DNA from: an uncultured Vampirovibrio sp.
GTDB taxonomy: Bacteria > Cyanobacteriota > Vampirovibrionia > Gastranaerophilales > Gastranaerophilaceae
Direction: 5' to 3'
Length of the DNA: 64,000 nt
Assembly (NCBI GenBank): GCA_910583725.1
Contig: CAJTXZ010000002.1
Coordinates: 62,001 to 126,000 of the forward strand
The translations under genes and the position numbers were made by a program. Shown here one piece after another: positions 1 to 8,825 of this stretch; the first letter of the stretch is position 1, and every line of letters starts with the position of its first letter. The notes under the pieces were generated by a model. The model did no database searches. It saw nothing but the letters and a program-made list of their open reading frames with translations, and was not told the origin of the DNA.

Positions 1-478
1 GTGATAGATGTTTTCAGAAGGCGAAAAGCTGCAGTTAGCAGTATATTGCCGCATATTTTGGGCAATTTTTTTAAGTAATTTTTCAGCATCTTCTTTTTTA
101 TTTTTGCAGCTTAGTGAAGAATACGGCTGAGCGTATTTCCACAATTTCATTTTATTATTATTTATTTTTTCACTTTTATCAGGAAAGAGTTTTTCCAAAA
201 GTTTTTTTGACTCGCCAAGACTTATCGCGCCATCATCATTGCCATCAAATTCCTGAAGGTCATCAATACATTAACAAGTTCATTTTCATCCAATTCGTTG
301 TCAGAATTAGCATTGTAGTGATTATAAAAATCTTTAAAATTGTCATTTACAGCTATCTTTGTGTCCGTAATAATTCTTGCTTAATTTGAAATCAACATTT
401 TTTAAACTTAACTGATAATAATTATTTGTAATGTTTGAAGCCTCTGTCGTATCTTTCCTGCCTGTTCTTTTTTGCCAT
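1..478 (-). pseudogene. decayed EF-hand protein gene, running off the left edge
   Basis: Read on the minus strand, this stretch encodes pieces of one protein in successive frames. Near 270-370 there is an EF-hand-like loop (NANSDNELDENE). Just after it, in another frame, comes a second loop (DGNDDGAISLGE). An open stretch of about 90 codons then continues past position 1. The two 12-residue loops have the Dx[DN]x[DN]G-x-[IL]-x-x-E layout of calcium-binding EF hands and lie a normal distance apart, but one base is missing between them (near 259). Further breaks are needed near 385 and 455 to reach a possible ATG at 476-478. I infer a gene broken by several single-base indels. The C-terminal part may still be read from an internal start. 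The product is unknown; a calcium-binding regulatory or surface protein is all that can be said. Confidence 0.5.
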
Positions 479-653
479 AAATATATTTTTAATGACTGAA
501 TGATTAAGATATACTAAGGATATCTTTAATATATAAAATAAAAAAATATTTGTGCTGGCGATTTCAAATATTTATAAAACCTTAATTTTTCTTTACAAAA
601 AAGCAATTTTCTTTGTAACAAAAATGCCCGGCCAGCCAATATAATGTAGAATA

Positions 654-682
654 TTGTTGTAACATTATTAAATTGGGATAAT
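654..682 (+). promoter_or_regulatory. promoter of pilT, predicted leaderless
   Basis: A -35 box TTGTTG (654-659) is followed after 17 bases by GATAAT (677-682), preceded by TGG (an extended -10). Only six bases separate the -10 box from the pilT ATG at 689, and there is no Shine-Dalgarno, so transcription should start at or within one base of the start codon. Confidence 0.6.
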
Positions 683-688
683 TATTTA

Positions 689-1789
689 ATGTTTAATATA
701 GAAGAGTTTCTAAGTAAGGTTAATAAAACAAAAGCTTCGGATATTCACCTAAAGATAGGCAAGGTGCCGTCTTTAAGAATTGCCGGAAGTATTATAAAAA
801 TAGATGAACCGCCTGTTACAACAGAGGATTTTGATAATATATTAAACACTATGTTATATGGTGATTTGGCTGAAAAAATAAAGGCGAAAAACGATATAGA
901 TTTTACATATGAAATCCCGGGCATTTCAAGATACAGGGTGAATTACTGCAAGGAATTAGGATATCCAAAATTAACGTTAAGAACAATTCCATACAGTATA
1001 CCAACGCTTGAAGAATTATCTTTACCAAATTCTCTTGAAATATTCACAAAGTTTAATAACGGGATTGTTCTGATTACAGGCGCAACAAGTTCCGGTAAAT
1101 CTACAACAATTGCTTCATTAATTGAAATTATTAACAAAGAAAGGCAAAAACATATTGTAACAATTGAAGATCCTATTGAATTTTTATATACGGATAAAAA
1201 ATGCCTGATATCCCAAAGGGGCGTTGGGGTAGATGTAGACTCATTTTCAGATGGTATAAAATATGCCCTGAGGCAAGACCCTGATATTATTGTGGTTGGC
1301 GAAATAAGGGACAGAGACACTATGGAAAGCGCCCTTAACGCTGCAGAAACAGGACATTTAGTGTTTTCGACGATTCACACAAACTCGGCTTCACAAACCA
1401 TAAACAGAATACTGGGACTTTTTGATGACTCTACAAGAGGCTTTATTAGAGACAGGTTTGCAAAAGTTTTAAGGGGCACAATAGCGCAAAAACTAATATC
1501 AAGAACAGATAAGACAGGGCTTGCCCCGGCGCTTGAAATTATGTGTTCAACTCCTGCTATTGTTGATTATATACAGAAAAATCAGCTTGAAGAAGTGGAT
1601 ACATCAATAAGAAGAGGAACTTCGCAAAATATGTCGTCTATGAACAGCTCTATTTTTAAACTATTCAAGAACGGCATTATAAGCAAAGAAGATGCACTTG
1701 AAGCAAGCGATGATACTACAGAACTAAGCCAGATGATGAGAGGAATTTATCATGGCAGTGCGTCAAACCCTGCCGACGATTTACTATAA
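689..1789 (+). CDS. pilT: type IV pilus twitching motility ATPase PilT
   Basis: Hexameric cytoplasmic ATPase that powers pilus retraction (twitching motility, DNA uptake, adhesion). The 366 residues match the usual PilT length. Visible motifs are Walker A GATSSGKST (131-139), the acidic Asp box EDPIEF (160-165), Walker B DPDIIVVGEIRD (197-208) and the His box HLVFSTIHT (223-231). The C-terminal AIRNLIRE-like element is present only as a loose match. The ATG at 689 has no Shine-Dalgarno but sits six bases after an extended -10 box. No other pilus gene is in the window, so it is detached from a main pil cluster. The stop codon overlaps the Shine-Dalgarno of the next gene, which suggests co-transcription. 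PilT rather than PilB is favoured by length and by the absence of the long PilB N-terminal domain. Confidence 0.93.
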   Translation: MFNIEEFLSKVNKTKASDIHLKIGKVPSLRIAGSIIKIDEPPVTTEDFDNILNTMLYGDLAEKIKAKNDIDFTYEIPGISRYRVNYCKELGYPKLTLRTIPYSIPTLEELSLPNSLEIFTKFNNGIVLITGATSSGKSTTIASLIEIINKERQKHIVTIEDPIEFLYTDKKCLISQRGVGVDVDSFSDGIKYALRQDPDIIVVGEIRDRDTMESALNAAETGHLVFSTIHTNSASQTINRILGLFDDSTRGFIRDRFAKVLRGTIAQKLISRTDKTGLAPALEIMCSTPAIVDYIQKNQLEEVDTSIRRGTSQNMSSMNSSIFKLFKNGIISKEDALEASDDTTELSQMMRGIYHGSASNPADDLL

Positions 1790-1806
1790 GGAGAAAAGAT
1801 AATAAA

Positions 1807-3408
1807 ATGGCACCATTTCCTGAATCAGAAGATATGACCATAAAAAGAATTATGGTTGCCCTTAGAAAAAATGACTATCAGCTTTTAAAAATGGGCACAT
1901 ACAAGCTCCATGAGAAATTCCACACAGGGCATGAGTTTGAGCTTATTGATGATTTAAGGCAGATACTTGAAACAGTTGAACAGAAACAATATCCGCCTGA
2001 AATTTCAGATATATTATGTTCAACAATTAAGGATATTTTATCGAAAAAGGCAATGAAGCAAATATCCTGGGAAAACCAGATTTTGCCCTCTGACAGCGGT
2101 AAGAATGACACACCGGAAGTTTTACAGCCGGTTAATATTCAGGAATATCATCTTAAAAACAATCAGGAAAATGACATTAAAGAACTTGCACAGGCTATAA
2201 ATTCCAGCAGGCAGGAGCAGAGCAGTTTACCCGAGATAAACAAAATTAATCTTAACACCTCAATTAATGAGAATACAAACCAATTATCCATACAGCCGCA
2301 AACACAAGCATATAACAATACACAGGCTAATCAGACATCAACGCAGAATGCTTATTACAGGCCGGCACAGCCCGCGTCACCTTTGAATGCTATTCAGCCA
2401 GCCAATCGAGGAATTAATCAGGCTGAAAATATTCAAGCGCAAGGCATAAACCAGTCCGGAATACAAAATGCAGGCACACAGAATCCTCCTGCACAGAATA
2501 TTCAACAGGCGCAAAATACTTATATACAAAATGTTCCACAAAATGCTGCACAAAACCTTCCATCCCAAGGTCGAAATGAAACAAGCACTGCGAGAGAAAA
2601 TAACGGCGTAAAAAATATTGCGGTATTTTATGATGATTTTAAGAATGATATAGATTTTTCAAGGGTAAAGGATTATAAGAATAATCTAAACCTATTGTTT
2701 TCAAAGAATGCAAGCGGGCAGGATTATAATATATTACAGCAGATTTCATCCCTGACGCAGCTTCTTGATACTGATGTTTCAGGCATTGATAAGATAATTT
2801 CAATGTTATCAACATCAAAAGGCAAAGTCTCATTTGTAACAGCGTCGCAAAGCCAGCATATTTCAAGAATTTTCTGCGAAAAAAATATCGACTTTGATAT
2901 TCCTTTTGTAAAAAAGGCAAAGGATAAAAATACAGCGTTTGACTTAATTCCAATGGTCGGCGCGACGAATATTTTCGTGTGCTCTAACTGCAACTTGAGA
3001 ACATTAAAGACAGATTTTAATACAAGGACTTTAAGCGTTCAATGCCCGCACTGTGACGGGGCTGCTTTTCCTGATATTTATGCGGTGAATTCGTATAATC
3101 CTGACTGCAACCCGGTTTTCTGGCACAGAGCACTTGCTGCATTAATAAAATCGCAGATATGGATACTTGTTAACCCGCCTTTGGATGAGAATAAGGAGGT
3201 AATTTTTGACTTTATAAAAACAGCGTATGAAACGAGTACACCGTCAAAAATTTATATTTTATCAAGAGAGAATGATAAAAAAGAATTCTACAGGCAAATG
3301 TTTATGTCAATAAATGAAGACTGCGAAATTAAGCTCAATTTTTCAGACCAGGATAAACTTTGCGAAGAATTTATCAACGAAGAAATTATAAAAAAAGTTT
3401 TTGCCTGA
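1807..3408 (+). CDS. zinc-ribbon protein with Gln/Asn-rich linker; C-terminal domain possibly SIR2-like
   Basis: Not a family I recognise outright. Residues 1-100 are predicted helical. Residues 110-265 are a low-complexity Q/N/A/P-rich linker. The C-terminal 270 residues are globular and contain a four-cysteine zinc site (CSNC near 392-395, CPHC near 417-420). This is followed by a FPDIYAVNSYNPD segment and by SQIWILVNPP and SKIYILSRE strands. The order of CxxC, CPxC, PD and then a hydrophobic strand with NPP resembles the zinc module and last strands of SIR2-like NAD-dependent deacylases. The classical NAD-binding GAG and catalytic HG motifs are not evident, so this is inference. A clear AAGGAG lies before the ATG, and the gene is probably co-transcribed with pilT 17 bases upstream. 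Confidence 0.75.
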   Translation: MAPFPESEDMTIKRIMVALRKNDYQLLKMGTYKLHEKFHTGHEFELIDDLRQILETVEQKQYPPEISDILCSTIKDILSKKAMKQISWENQILPSDSGKNDTPEVLQPVNIQEYHLKNNQENDIKELAQAINSSRQEQSSLPEINKINLNTSINENTNQLSIQPQTQAYNNTQANQTSTQNAYYRPAQPASPLNAIQPANRGINQAENIQAQGINQSGIQNAGTQNPPAQNIQQAQNTYIQNVPQNAAQNLPSQGRNETSTARENNGVKNIAVFYDDFKNDIDFSRVKDYKNNLNLLFSKNASGQDYNILQQISSLTQLLDTDVSGIDKIISMLSTSKGKVSFVTASQSQHISRIFCEKNIDFDIPFVKKAKDKNTAFDLIPMVGATNIFVCSNCNLRTLKTDFNTRTLSVQCPHCDGAAFPDIYAVNSYNPDCNPVFWHRALAALIKSQIWILVNPPLDENKEVIFDFIKTAYETSTPSKIYILSRENDKKEFYRQMFMSINEDCEIKLNFSDQDKLCEEFINEEIIKKVFA

Positions 3409-3505
3409 AAAAACGGACTTAGAGAGCAAAAACGAATAGAAAGAGCAAGCCAATAAAAAGAGGCCTCAAATAACAAAAGACAGAAAAAACAAATACGGAC
3501 AAAAA

Positions 3506-4291
3506 ATGAATACTTTTACCACAGATGCTATAAATATAAAATCATACCCTTTGAGCGAGAATGACAACCTTGTTGTTATGTTCTCAAAGGACAGAGGGCT
3601 TATTAAAGGGGTTGCAAAGGGTGTAAAAAAGCCAAAAAGTAAACTGGGTGCCAGAATGCAGGCACTTGTCTGCAATAAACTTATGTTTAATGAAGGAAGA
3701 AGCCTTGATGTTATAAGAGAAGCACAGGCAATCAACCCTTTTAATAAATTAAGGTATGACCTTGAAAAGCTAAATTATTCAATATATTTAACTGAAATAA
3801 TAGCAAATTTTTGCCGCGAAAATACGGAAGAAGAGCCTGAGATTAATAAAAATATATATGAACTTTTTTATAAAACGCTTGAAAACATTTCAAATGCGGA
3901 CAATTTTGTAAAGATACTTTTAAGTGTATTAAAATTCCAATTAAAGTTTATGAGAGAAATAGGCCTGGGGCTTGAGTTTAGCCATTGTCTTAAATGTTCA
4001 TCAAAAATAGACGGGGACAGCTACCTTTCTATTGAAGATGGCGGAGTTGTATGCAGGCACTGTCTAAATGAAGCGGGCGGTGCCGGGCGTAAAATAAGAA
4101 TTCACATTAAAATAAAAGAATTTTTATGCGAAATATTAGAGCACAATATAGATACACCAACAAAATATGATGATTTAGCCAACGAAAAGGTGGTATTAAG
4201 CTGTTTTAATCTTTTAAGAAAATATATAGACAGTCAGACTGGAAGAGAATGCAGGGCGCTGAAAGTGCTTGAGATGACAAAGGTGAGCTAA
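3506..4291 (+). CDS. recO: DNA repair protein RecO
   Basis: Recombination mediator that with RecR loads RecA on SSB-coated gaps and anneals strands. The 261-residue protein has the OB-fold N-terminus (the KGVAKGVKKPKSK segment is the usual basic loop). A helical middle follows, and then a C-terminal four-cysteine zinc finger (CLKC...CRHC). Length is typical. The ATG at 3506 has only a poor ribosome site. It lies 97 bases after the previous gene and its stop overlaps the next start by one base (TAATG), so translation is coupled to the TPR gene. Confidence 0.9.
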   Translation: MNTFTTDAINIKSYPLSENDNLVVMFSKDRGLIKGVAKGVKKPKSKLGARMQALVCNKLMFNEGRSLDVIREAQAINPFNKLRYDLEKLNYSIYLTEIIANFCRENTEEEPEINKNIYELFYKTLENISNADNFVKILLSVLKFQLKFMREIGLGLEFSHCLKCSSKIDGDSYLSIEDGGVVCRHCLNEAGGAGRKIRIHIKIKEFLCEILEHNIDTPTKYDDLANEKVVLSCFNLLRKYIDSQTGRECRALKVLEMTKVS

Positions 4292-6318
4292 TGAAAAAAA
4301 GAGAAATTTTAAGTACATTTTTAATATGCATGACACTTTTTTGTTTTAACAATTCAGGCGAGGCAAAGATGTCGCCTGAGTCAAACGAATTATATAATCA
4401 GGCTTTAAAGTTTGAAAATCAGGGCAGATACGAGGATGCACTTGATTTAATAAAAAAAGCCCTGTCAACATCAGAAAATGATATTGTTTTAACGACAAAA
4501 CTCGGCGGGCTTTATGCTCTGACAGGACATCTGGATAAAGCGCTTGAAGTATATTCAAAGGCGGTTCAATTAAACCCTGAGGATGCATTTTTGCAGATAA
4601 GCATTGCTAATATATACAAACAGCAGGGAAAATATGAGGATGCGTTTGAATGCTACTTTCGTGCAATGAACCTTAATCCAAACTACAGATACAATTACCT
4701 GAACCTTGCAAATACAAAATATTTAAGCGGCAGCTATGAAGAAGCCATAAAATATTACAGAATATACTTGCAGGATTATCCTAATTCAACTGATGCAAGG
4801 TGCCTCATTGCAAGCAGTTATTTAAATTTAAAGGATTATAAAAAAGCAATTTCTGAATATGAGAAGGCAAAAAGCCTTAATATATCCGGCTTTAAAGAAT
4901 ACTCAAGCTTAGGACTTGCATATCTTCGGGATAAACAGTATATTGAGGCGCAAAAAGAATTTTTAAAAGCAGTTGAATTAAACCCCGGAGACTTTATGGC
5001 ATATGGAAACCTTGCCATTGTACAATCTTATTTAAAGCAAAATGAGCTTGCCTTAAGAAATTACAAAAAAGCGTTTGAACTTCAGCCCGATTTTGAAAAT
5101 TTAAAGTTTGACTATGCAAGCCTTCTTGCCTCTATGGGCAGGACGGATGAAGCCATAAAAGCTTACCAGGATTATATTAAAGCTTTTCCGGATGATTCAA
5201 ATGCTTATTTAAACCTTGGAATATTGTATCAAAACTCAAACAAGCCAAAATATGCCATAGCAGTGCTGCAAGAGGGTGTTAAGAAAACCCAGGATAATTA
5301 TATGAAGAATGAGCTTGCAAAAAGCTACTATCAAAACGGCGAGTTTGAAAAAGCCATTGAAATATATGACGGTATACTTATTTCTAAGCCTGATAGCTTA
5401 AGGGCCTTGTTTAACAAGGGTTTGTGCCTTACTGGAACAGGGAGGTATGCAGAAGCTGACAAAATATTTAAAAAGGTGAGTGCAGCCTCTGATAGTGACT
5501 TAGAAAAATATCAGATTACAAGGCTTGATATTAAAAAAAGCATTGCAGGCAATATGGTGGCAGAAGCCAACAGCCTAAAGGATAAGAAGCAGTATGAAAA
5601 AGCAAAAGCAATATATGCAAAGGCAATAGAACAGGATGATAAAAACCCGGACGCTTATCTTGGGCTTGCGAAGACATACGAGAACCTAAATGATAAAGAA
5701 AAAACCATAGAAGCTTATGAACATGCGGTTTCGGTGGCGCCTGACAATTCGGGTGTTTTAATAGAATATGGCGAGAGCCTTTCAAAGATGGATGAAGATA
5801 CTAAGGCGCAGGAGACATTTAAAAAAATACTTCAAAATGACTCATCTTATTATGAAGCAAGAATTTCCCTTGCAGACAGCTATACAAAGATGAAAAATTA
5901 CAAAGACGCACTAACAGAGTATCTTGAAGCCTTAAAATATAATTCAGGTGACGACGGGCTTTATATAAAGGTTGGAAACACATACAAATACCTGCTTGAC
6001 AGCAAAAATGCGATAGCAAGCTATAATAAGGCTCTTGAAATCAACCCGGATAATGAAAATGCATATTTTAATATAGGCCTTGTGCAATATGACGACAGCA
6101 ATATTGCAACCGCTATTGAAAACTTTAATAAAGCCATTTCTATTAAAAAAGATTTCGCATTTGCATATTGGGCGCTTGGGGCCTGCTATGAAAAGCAGGA
6201 TAAGGCGGATGATGCCATATATAACTATGAAAAATTTATTGAATATTCTAATGATGATGAATTAATAAAATCAACAAAGGAAAAAATCCGCTCCTTATAT
6301 GAAAGCCTTGCATATTAA
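4291..6318 (+). CDS. exported tetratricopeptide-repeat protein
   Basis: 675 residues. The N-terminal MKKREILSTFLICMTLFC segment looks like a Sec signal peptide. The rest is an almost uninterrupted array of about 17 TPR units with the usual spacing of A-x-x-x-Y/F...A and the N-P break (for example KAVELNPGDFMAYGNLA, KALEINPDNENAYFNIG). TPR solenoids are protein-interaction scaffolds. In the periplasm they often help assemble envelope or pilus machinery, but the partner cannot be read from sequence. The start overlaps the recO stop by one base, and the stop overlaps the next ATG by one base (TAATG), so three genes are translationally coupled. Confidence 0.85.
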   Translation: MKKREILSTFLICMTLFCFNNSGEAKMSPESNELYNQALKFENQGRYEDALDLIKKALSTSENDIVLTTKLGGLYALTGHLDKALEVYSKAVQLNPEDAFLQISIANIYKQQGKYEDAFECYFRAMNLNPNYRYNYLNLANTKYLSGSYEEAIKYYRIYLQDYPNSTDARCLIASSYLNLKDYKKAISEYEKAKSLNISGFKEYSSLGLAYLRDKQYIEAQKEFLKAVELNPGDFMAYGNLAIVQSYLKQNELALRNYKKAFELQPDFENLKFDYASLLASMGRTDEAIKAYQDYIKAFPDDSNAYLNLGILYQNSNKPKYAIAVLQEGVKKTQDNYMKNELAKSYYQNGEFEKAIEIYDGILISKPDSLRALFNKGLCLTGTGRYAEADKIFKKVSAASDSDLEKYQITRLDIKKSIAGNMVAEANSLKDKKQYEKAKAIYAKAIEQDDKNPDAYLGLAKTYENLNDKEKTIEAYEHAVSVAPDNSGVLIEYGESLSKMDEDTKAQETFKKILQNDSSYYEARISLADSYTKMKNYKDALTEYLEALKYNSGDDGLYIKVGNTYKYLLDSKNAIASYNKALEINPDNENAYFNIGLVQYDDSNIATAIENFNKAISIKKDFAFAYWALGACYEKQDKADDAIYNYEKFIEYSNDDELIKSTKEKIRSLYESLAY

Positions 6319-6770
6319 TGAAGAAAGTCTTAATTAATGACAGCCTATGCAGCCGGATAATTAGAATTTGCCTGTGCTTTATATTTATGATATTTTCCTG
6401 TAGCATTCTTTTTGGCTGCGATAAAAGTAAACCCGGGATATTGTTTTCAAGTACACCTTTTTCAAAAGAATACGGCTTTACACCTCAGGGGGTATACAAG
6501 AAGGGTGACAAGATTTATTACCTTTTATATAACCCTGATGAATTTAAGACAAGACTTTTAAAGGTGCAGGTATTCAGGAAGGATGACGGTAACAGCGGCG
6601 AATTTTTCGGGTATGAATATTTATACAATAAGACTGTAGAATTATCTGATAAAAAATATTACACAGATTATTTTATAATCAACAAAAAAGGGTATTATAT
6701 TTTTCAAGTTTTTGAATATACAAATACAATAAAGCCCATAATAAGAGGGATTGTTAAGGTTAATGATTAA
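6318..6770 (+). CDS. putative lipoprotein of unknown function
   Basis: 150 residues with a charged start, a hydrophobic stretch (residues 14-33) and a lipobox SILFGC whose Cys34 would be lipidated by Lgt and become the mature N-terminus. The mature part is about 117 residues, rich in aromatic residues and predicted beta strands (GVYKKGDKIYYLLY, YYTDYFIINKKGYYIF). I do not recognise the family. It overlaps the TPR gene by one base and is itself overlapped by the next gene, so it belongs to the same operon and probably the same envelope function. Confidence 0.72.
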   Translation: MKKVLINDSLCSRIIRICLCFIFMIFSCSILFGCDKSKPGILFSSTPFSKEYGFTPQGVYKKGDKIYYLLYNPDEFKTRLLKVQVFRKDDGNSGEFFGYEYLYNKTVELSDKKYYTDYFIINKKGYYIFQVFEYTNTIKPIIRGIVKVND

Positions 6771-7191
6771 TTTCATTCAAGATTTAATACAATATATTAA
6801 GAATAAACTGTTTTCATCAAAATATGTTGTTAAAGGAAAATGCAAACAGTGCGGAAAGTGCTGTTCCACCATACTTTTTAGCGATGAGAACGGATACATT
6901 AAAACAGAAGAAGATTTTTTAAGCCTGCAGAAAAGAAACAGGAGATATCTGCATTTTACAATAAATGGCAGGGTAAAGGATAAAAATAATTCATTTTATG
7001 ACGGGGCTTTGATGTTTAAATGTAAGTCACTCGGGGAGGATAACAGGTGCAAAAGGTATTTTTTAAGGTCAATTTATTGCAGAGACTATCCCTCAATTAA
7101 TCCGACATTTATACATAATGGCGGTGAAACGCTTGATGGCTGCGGTTTTTGGTTTGATGTTGATAAGAGCTTTGAAGAGTATTTAAGATGA
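6763..7191 (+). CDS. YkgJ-family cysteine-cluster protein
   Basis: Small protein with the N-terminal CxxCxxCC signature (CKQCGKCC at 27-34) and further cysteines (CKSL, CKRYF, YCRDYP). This pattern is typical of the YkgJ/UPF0153 family, predicted to chelate zinc or an iron-sulfur cluster; the cellular role is not established. I chose ATG 6763, which overlaps the stop of the lipoprotein gene and has AAGG just upstream. The frame stays open to a TTG at 6751, whose spacing to GAGGGA is too tight. It is the last gene of the pilT-to-YkgJ run. Confidence 0.78.
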   Translation: MINFIQDLIQYIKNKLFSSKYVVKGKCKQCGKCCSTILFSDENGYIKTEEDFLSLQKRNRRYLHFTINGRVKDKNNSFYDGALMFKCKSLGEDNRCKRYFLRSIYCRDYPSINPTFIHNGGETLDGCGFWFDVDKSFEEYLR

Positions 7192-7211
7192 TATTCTTCT
7201 TGTTCTTTAAA

Positions 7212-7238
7212 TTTAGTAATTACTTTGCAATTACTAAA
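7212..7238 (+). terminator. 10-bp perfect AT-rich hairpin downstream of the YkgJ gene
   Basis: TTTAGTAATT (7212-7221) and AATTACTAAA (7229-7238) form a perfect 10-base stem with a 7-base loop, 20 bases after the stop codon. It is AT-rich and has no T-run directly after it, so it may be an mRNA 3'-end stabiliser or weak terminator. Confidence 0.35.
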
Positions 7239-7305
7239 TGCGGTTATTAATTGTGTTTTTTGCAGCTAAATGCAGAAAGCCTCCAACAATCCCTGCAAAG
7301 GAATA

Positions 7306-7334
7306 TTGACACTGTGTCGTAAATTTGATACACT
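7306..7334 (+). promoter_or_regulatory. toxin-antitoxin promoter with overlapping palindromes
   Basis: TTGACA (7306-7311), a 17-base spacer and TACACT (7329-7334) form a strong sigma-70-type promoter. A perfect GACAC-T-GTGTC palindrome (7308-7318) covers the -35 box. A longer imperfect dyad GTGT...AAATTT...ACAC (7314-7333) spans the spacer and the -10 box. Such dyads are where HigA/XRE antitoxins usually bind, so autorepression is likely. Confidence 0.65.
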
Positions 7335-7347
7335 AATAATAAAATCT

Positions 7348-7676
7348 ATGATAAAAGAAATAGAATATTATACAATGCCAAACGGCAAATGTCCTTATAT
7401 TGAATGGTTTAAAGCTCTTTCAAGGGATTATCAGTCAAGAGTCATCAAACGTATAAACCGCTTGGCAGACGGTTTGTATGGCGATTGCAAACAACTCACA
7501 AACAGCACATTAAGTGAACTGCGGTTTGATTTTGGCAAAGGCTATAGAATTTACTTCAAGGAGTTTAACAACACCATTATATAATCATCGCAGGCAGCGA
7601 TAAATCTAACCAAACCAGAATAATAAAACAGGCAAATAATTATATACAAGAATATTTAAACAGGGGCACCAAATAA
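7348..7676 (+). pseudogene. RelE/HigB-like toxin, frameshifted near the 3' end
   Basis: The frame from ATG 7348 encodes a RelE/HigB (Gp49-like) ribosome-dependent mRNA interferase: EIEYYTMPNGKCPYIEWF, then a helical part, then LRFDFGKGYRIYF. It reaches a premature TAA at 7582-7584 right after NNTII. The missing end is present one frame over from 7581: IIAGSDKSNQTRIIKQA and IQEYLNRGTK, which is the family's normal C-terminus. In that frame the stop (7674-7676) overlaps the antitoxin ATG as TAATG, the usual coupling. One deleted base near 7580 therefore explains everything. The remaining 78-residue product lacks the last helix and is probably inactive. Ribosomal slippage or a sequencing error are alternatives. 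Confidence 0.8.
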
Positions 7677-7981
7677 TGACTATCAAACATAATGATTTTG
7701 TTAATGAATGGCTGCAGGATTCTGAAAACCAAAATATTTACCTAAGAGACAGCTTGCTTGAATTTTCGGAAGATGGAGACTACAGAGAATTTTTCCGTTC
7801 GCTTGAGCAGATTATTAAGGCCCGTACTACGGTAAAAGCGTTTGCAGAATCAATAGGCATGCAAAGAACAAGCCTGACAGATTTATTACACGGGAGAACA
7901 AAGGCCCCGACAATTGCCACTATAAATAAAATATTGGACGGGCTTGGATATGAGATCAAGATACAATTAAAATCTGCATAA
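7676..7981 (+). CDS. HigA-like XRE antitoxin
   Basis: 101 residues with a C-terminal helix-turn-helix of the XRE/Cro type (VKAFAESIGMQRTSLTDLLHG, about residues 53-73). The preceding SLEQIIKARTTV and the closing KAPTIATINKILDGLGYEI are characteristic of antitoxins paired with Gp49/HigB-type toxins. It would neutralise the toxin and repress the promoter at 7306. The intact toxin frame would stop on the A of this ATG. The gene looks undamaged although its toxin partner is broken, as expected if antitoxin loss is selected against while toxin loss is tolerated. Confidence 0.85.
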   Translation: MTIKHNDFVNEWLQDSENQNIYLRDSLLEFSEDGDYREFFRSLEQIIKARTTVKAFAESIGMQRTSLTDLLHGRTKAPTIATINKILDGLGYEIKIQLKSA

Positions 7982-8018
7982 ATTTCTATGATAAAATAAT
8001 ACTAAAAGGAAATTGTTT

Positions 8019-8657
8019 ATGAAATATTATAATTCAAAATCTGACCTTGAGGCTATGGTATCAAGGGATGAAAATATTTTATGGAGGCGCAAGCCCGATT
8101 TCAAGTGTTTTATATTAGAAAGTATTTTTAACCCCTTGTTTCCTTTTGCCTTATTGTGGGCAATAATTGATTTTTCAATAATGGGGGTGATGATAGTTTC
8201 AAAAGCAGAGGGTGCTTTTCCTGTTATGATATTCTTTGTATTGCACCTGATGCCTGTTTGGATGTATCTTGGCGGCATATTATTAATGTTTCAGAAATAC
8301 AAAAACACTGAATACATTATAACAGACAAAGGGATTTATGTTTCAGGCGGGGCTATATCTTATACAAACCAAATGAAACCATTTGCAGAGCTTTCACACA
8401 TAAGTATTCACAGAGGAATCTTTGATCAGATGCTTGGGGTGGGTGATGTTGTATTCTTTTGCGCCCATAATTTATACAGCGGCAATTCCATTCATTCAGG
8501 AAGGCTTGTAATATCTGATATACCTGATTATAAGCGGGTTTTTAGTATGGTTAAGGAATTACAGGAAGATATTTATTCTGATACAATGTATCCTAATGAC
8601 CTGAGGCCTGTTGAAAACCATGGATATCAAACAAAGTATGTGAAAAAATTTTGGTAG
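8019..8657 (+). CDS. bacterial PH-domain (bPH2/YdbS-like) membrane protein
   Basis: 212 residues. An N-terminal RDENILWRRKPD segment leads into two hydrophobic helices (about 38-60 and 68-92). A C-terminal domain follows (NTEYIITDKGIYVSGGA...LSHISIHRGIFDQMLGVGDV) typical of bPH2/DUF304 domains, where the xxYxITxxGI strand and the H/R-G-xx-D-xxLGxGD motif are diagnostic. The function of this family is not established; it probably senses or binds something at the membrane. The ATG at 8019 is chosen because AAAAGGA lies eight bases upstream; the frame is also open to a TTG at 8013. Confidence 0.75.
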   Translation: MKYYNSKSDLEAMVSRDENILWRRKPDFKCFILESIFNPLFPFALLWAIIDFSIMGVMIVSKAEGAFPVMIFFVLHLMPVWMYLGGILLMFQKYKNTEYIITDKGIYVSGGAISYTNQMKPFAELSHISIHRGIFDQMLGVGDVVFFCAHNLYSGNSIHSGRLVISDIPDYKRVFSMVKELQEDIYSDTMYPNDLRPVENHGYQTKYVKKFW

Positions 8658-8825
8658 ACTCTTAAGACTATGCTTGGATTGTATTTCTTTCCCTTTTTGT
8701 GCCATAGATAAAAGCAAGGCTTAAATTTTCAGTTTTAAAATAAACTATAGATATGTCTTCTTATAGAATTAAAAGCTTGCTAAATATATTTATAGCCTGT
8801 ATTTAAAGGAAAACCATCAGAGAAT

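Noticed and set aside
114..389. 91-codon plus-strand frame at the left edge
   Set aside because: It is the shadow of the EF-hand pseudogene on the other strand, has no ribosome site and an unprotein-like composition.
7575..7590. Programmed ribosomal frameshifting in the toxin gene
   Set aside because: No classic slippery heptamer or following structure is visible; a deleted base is simpler.
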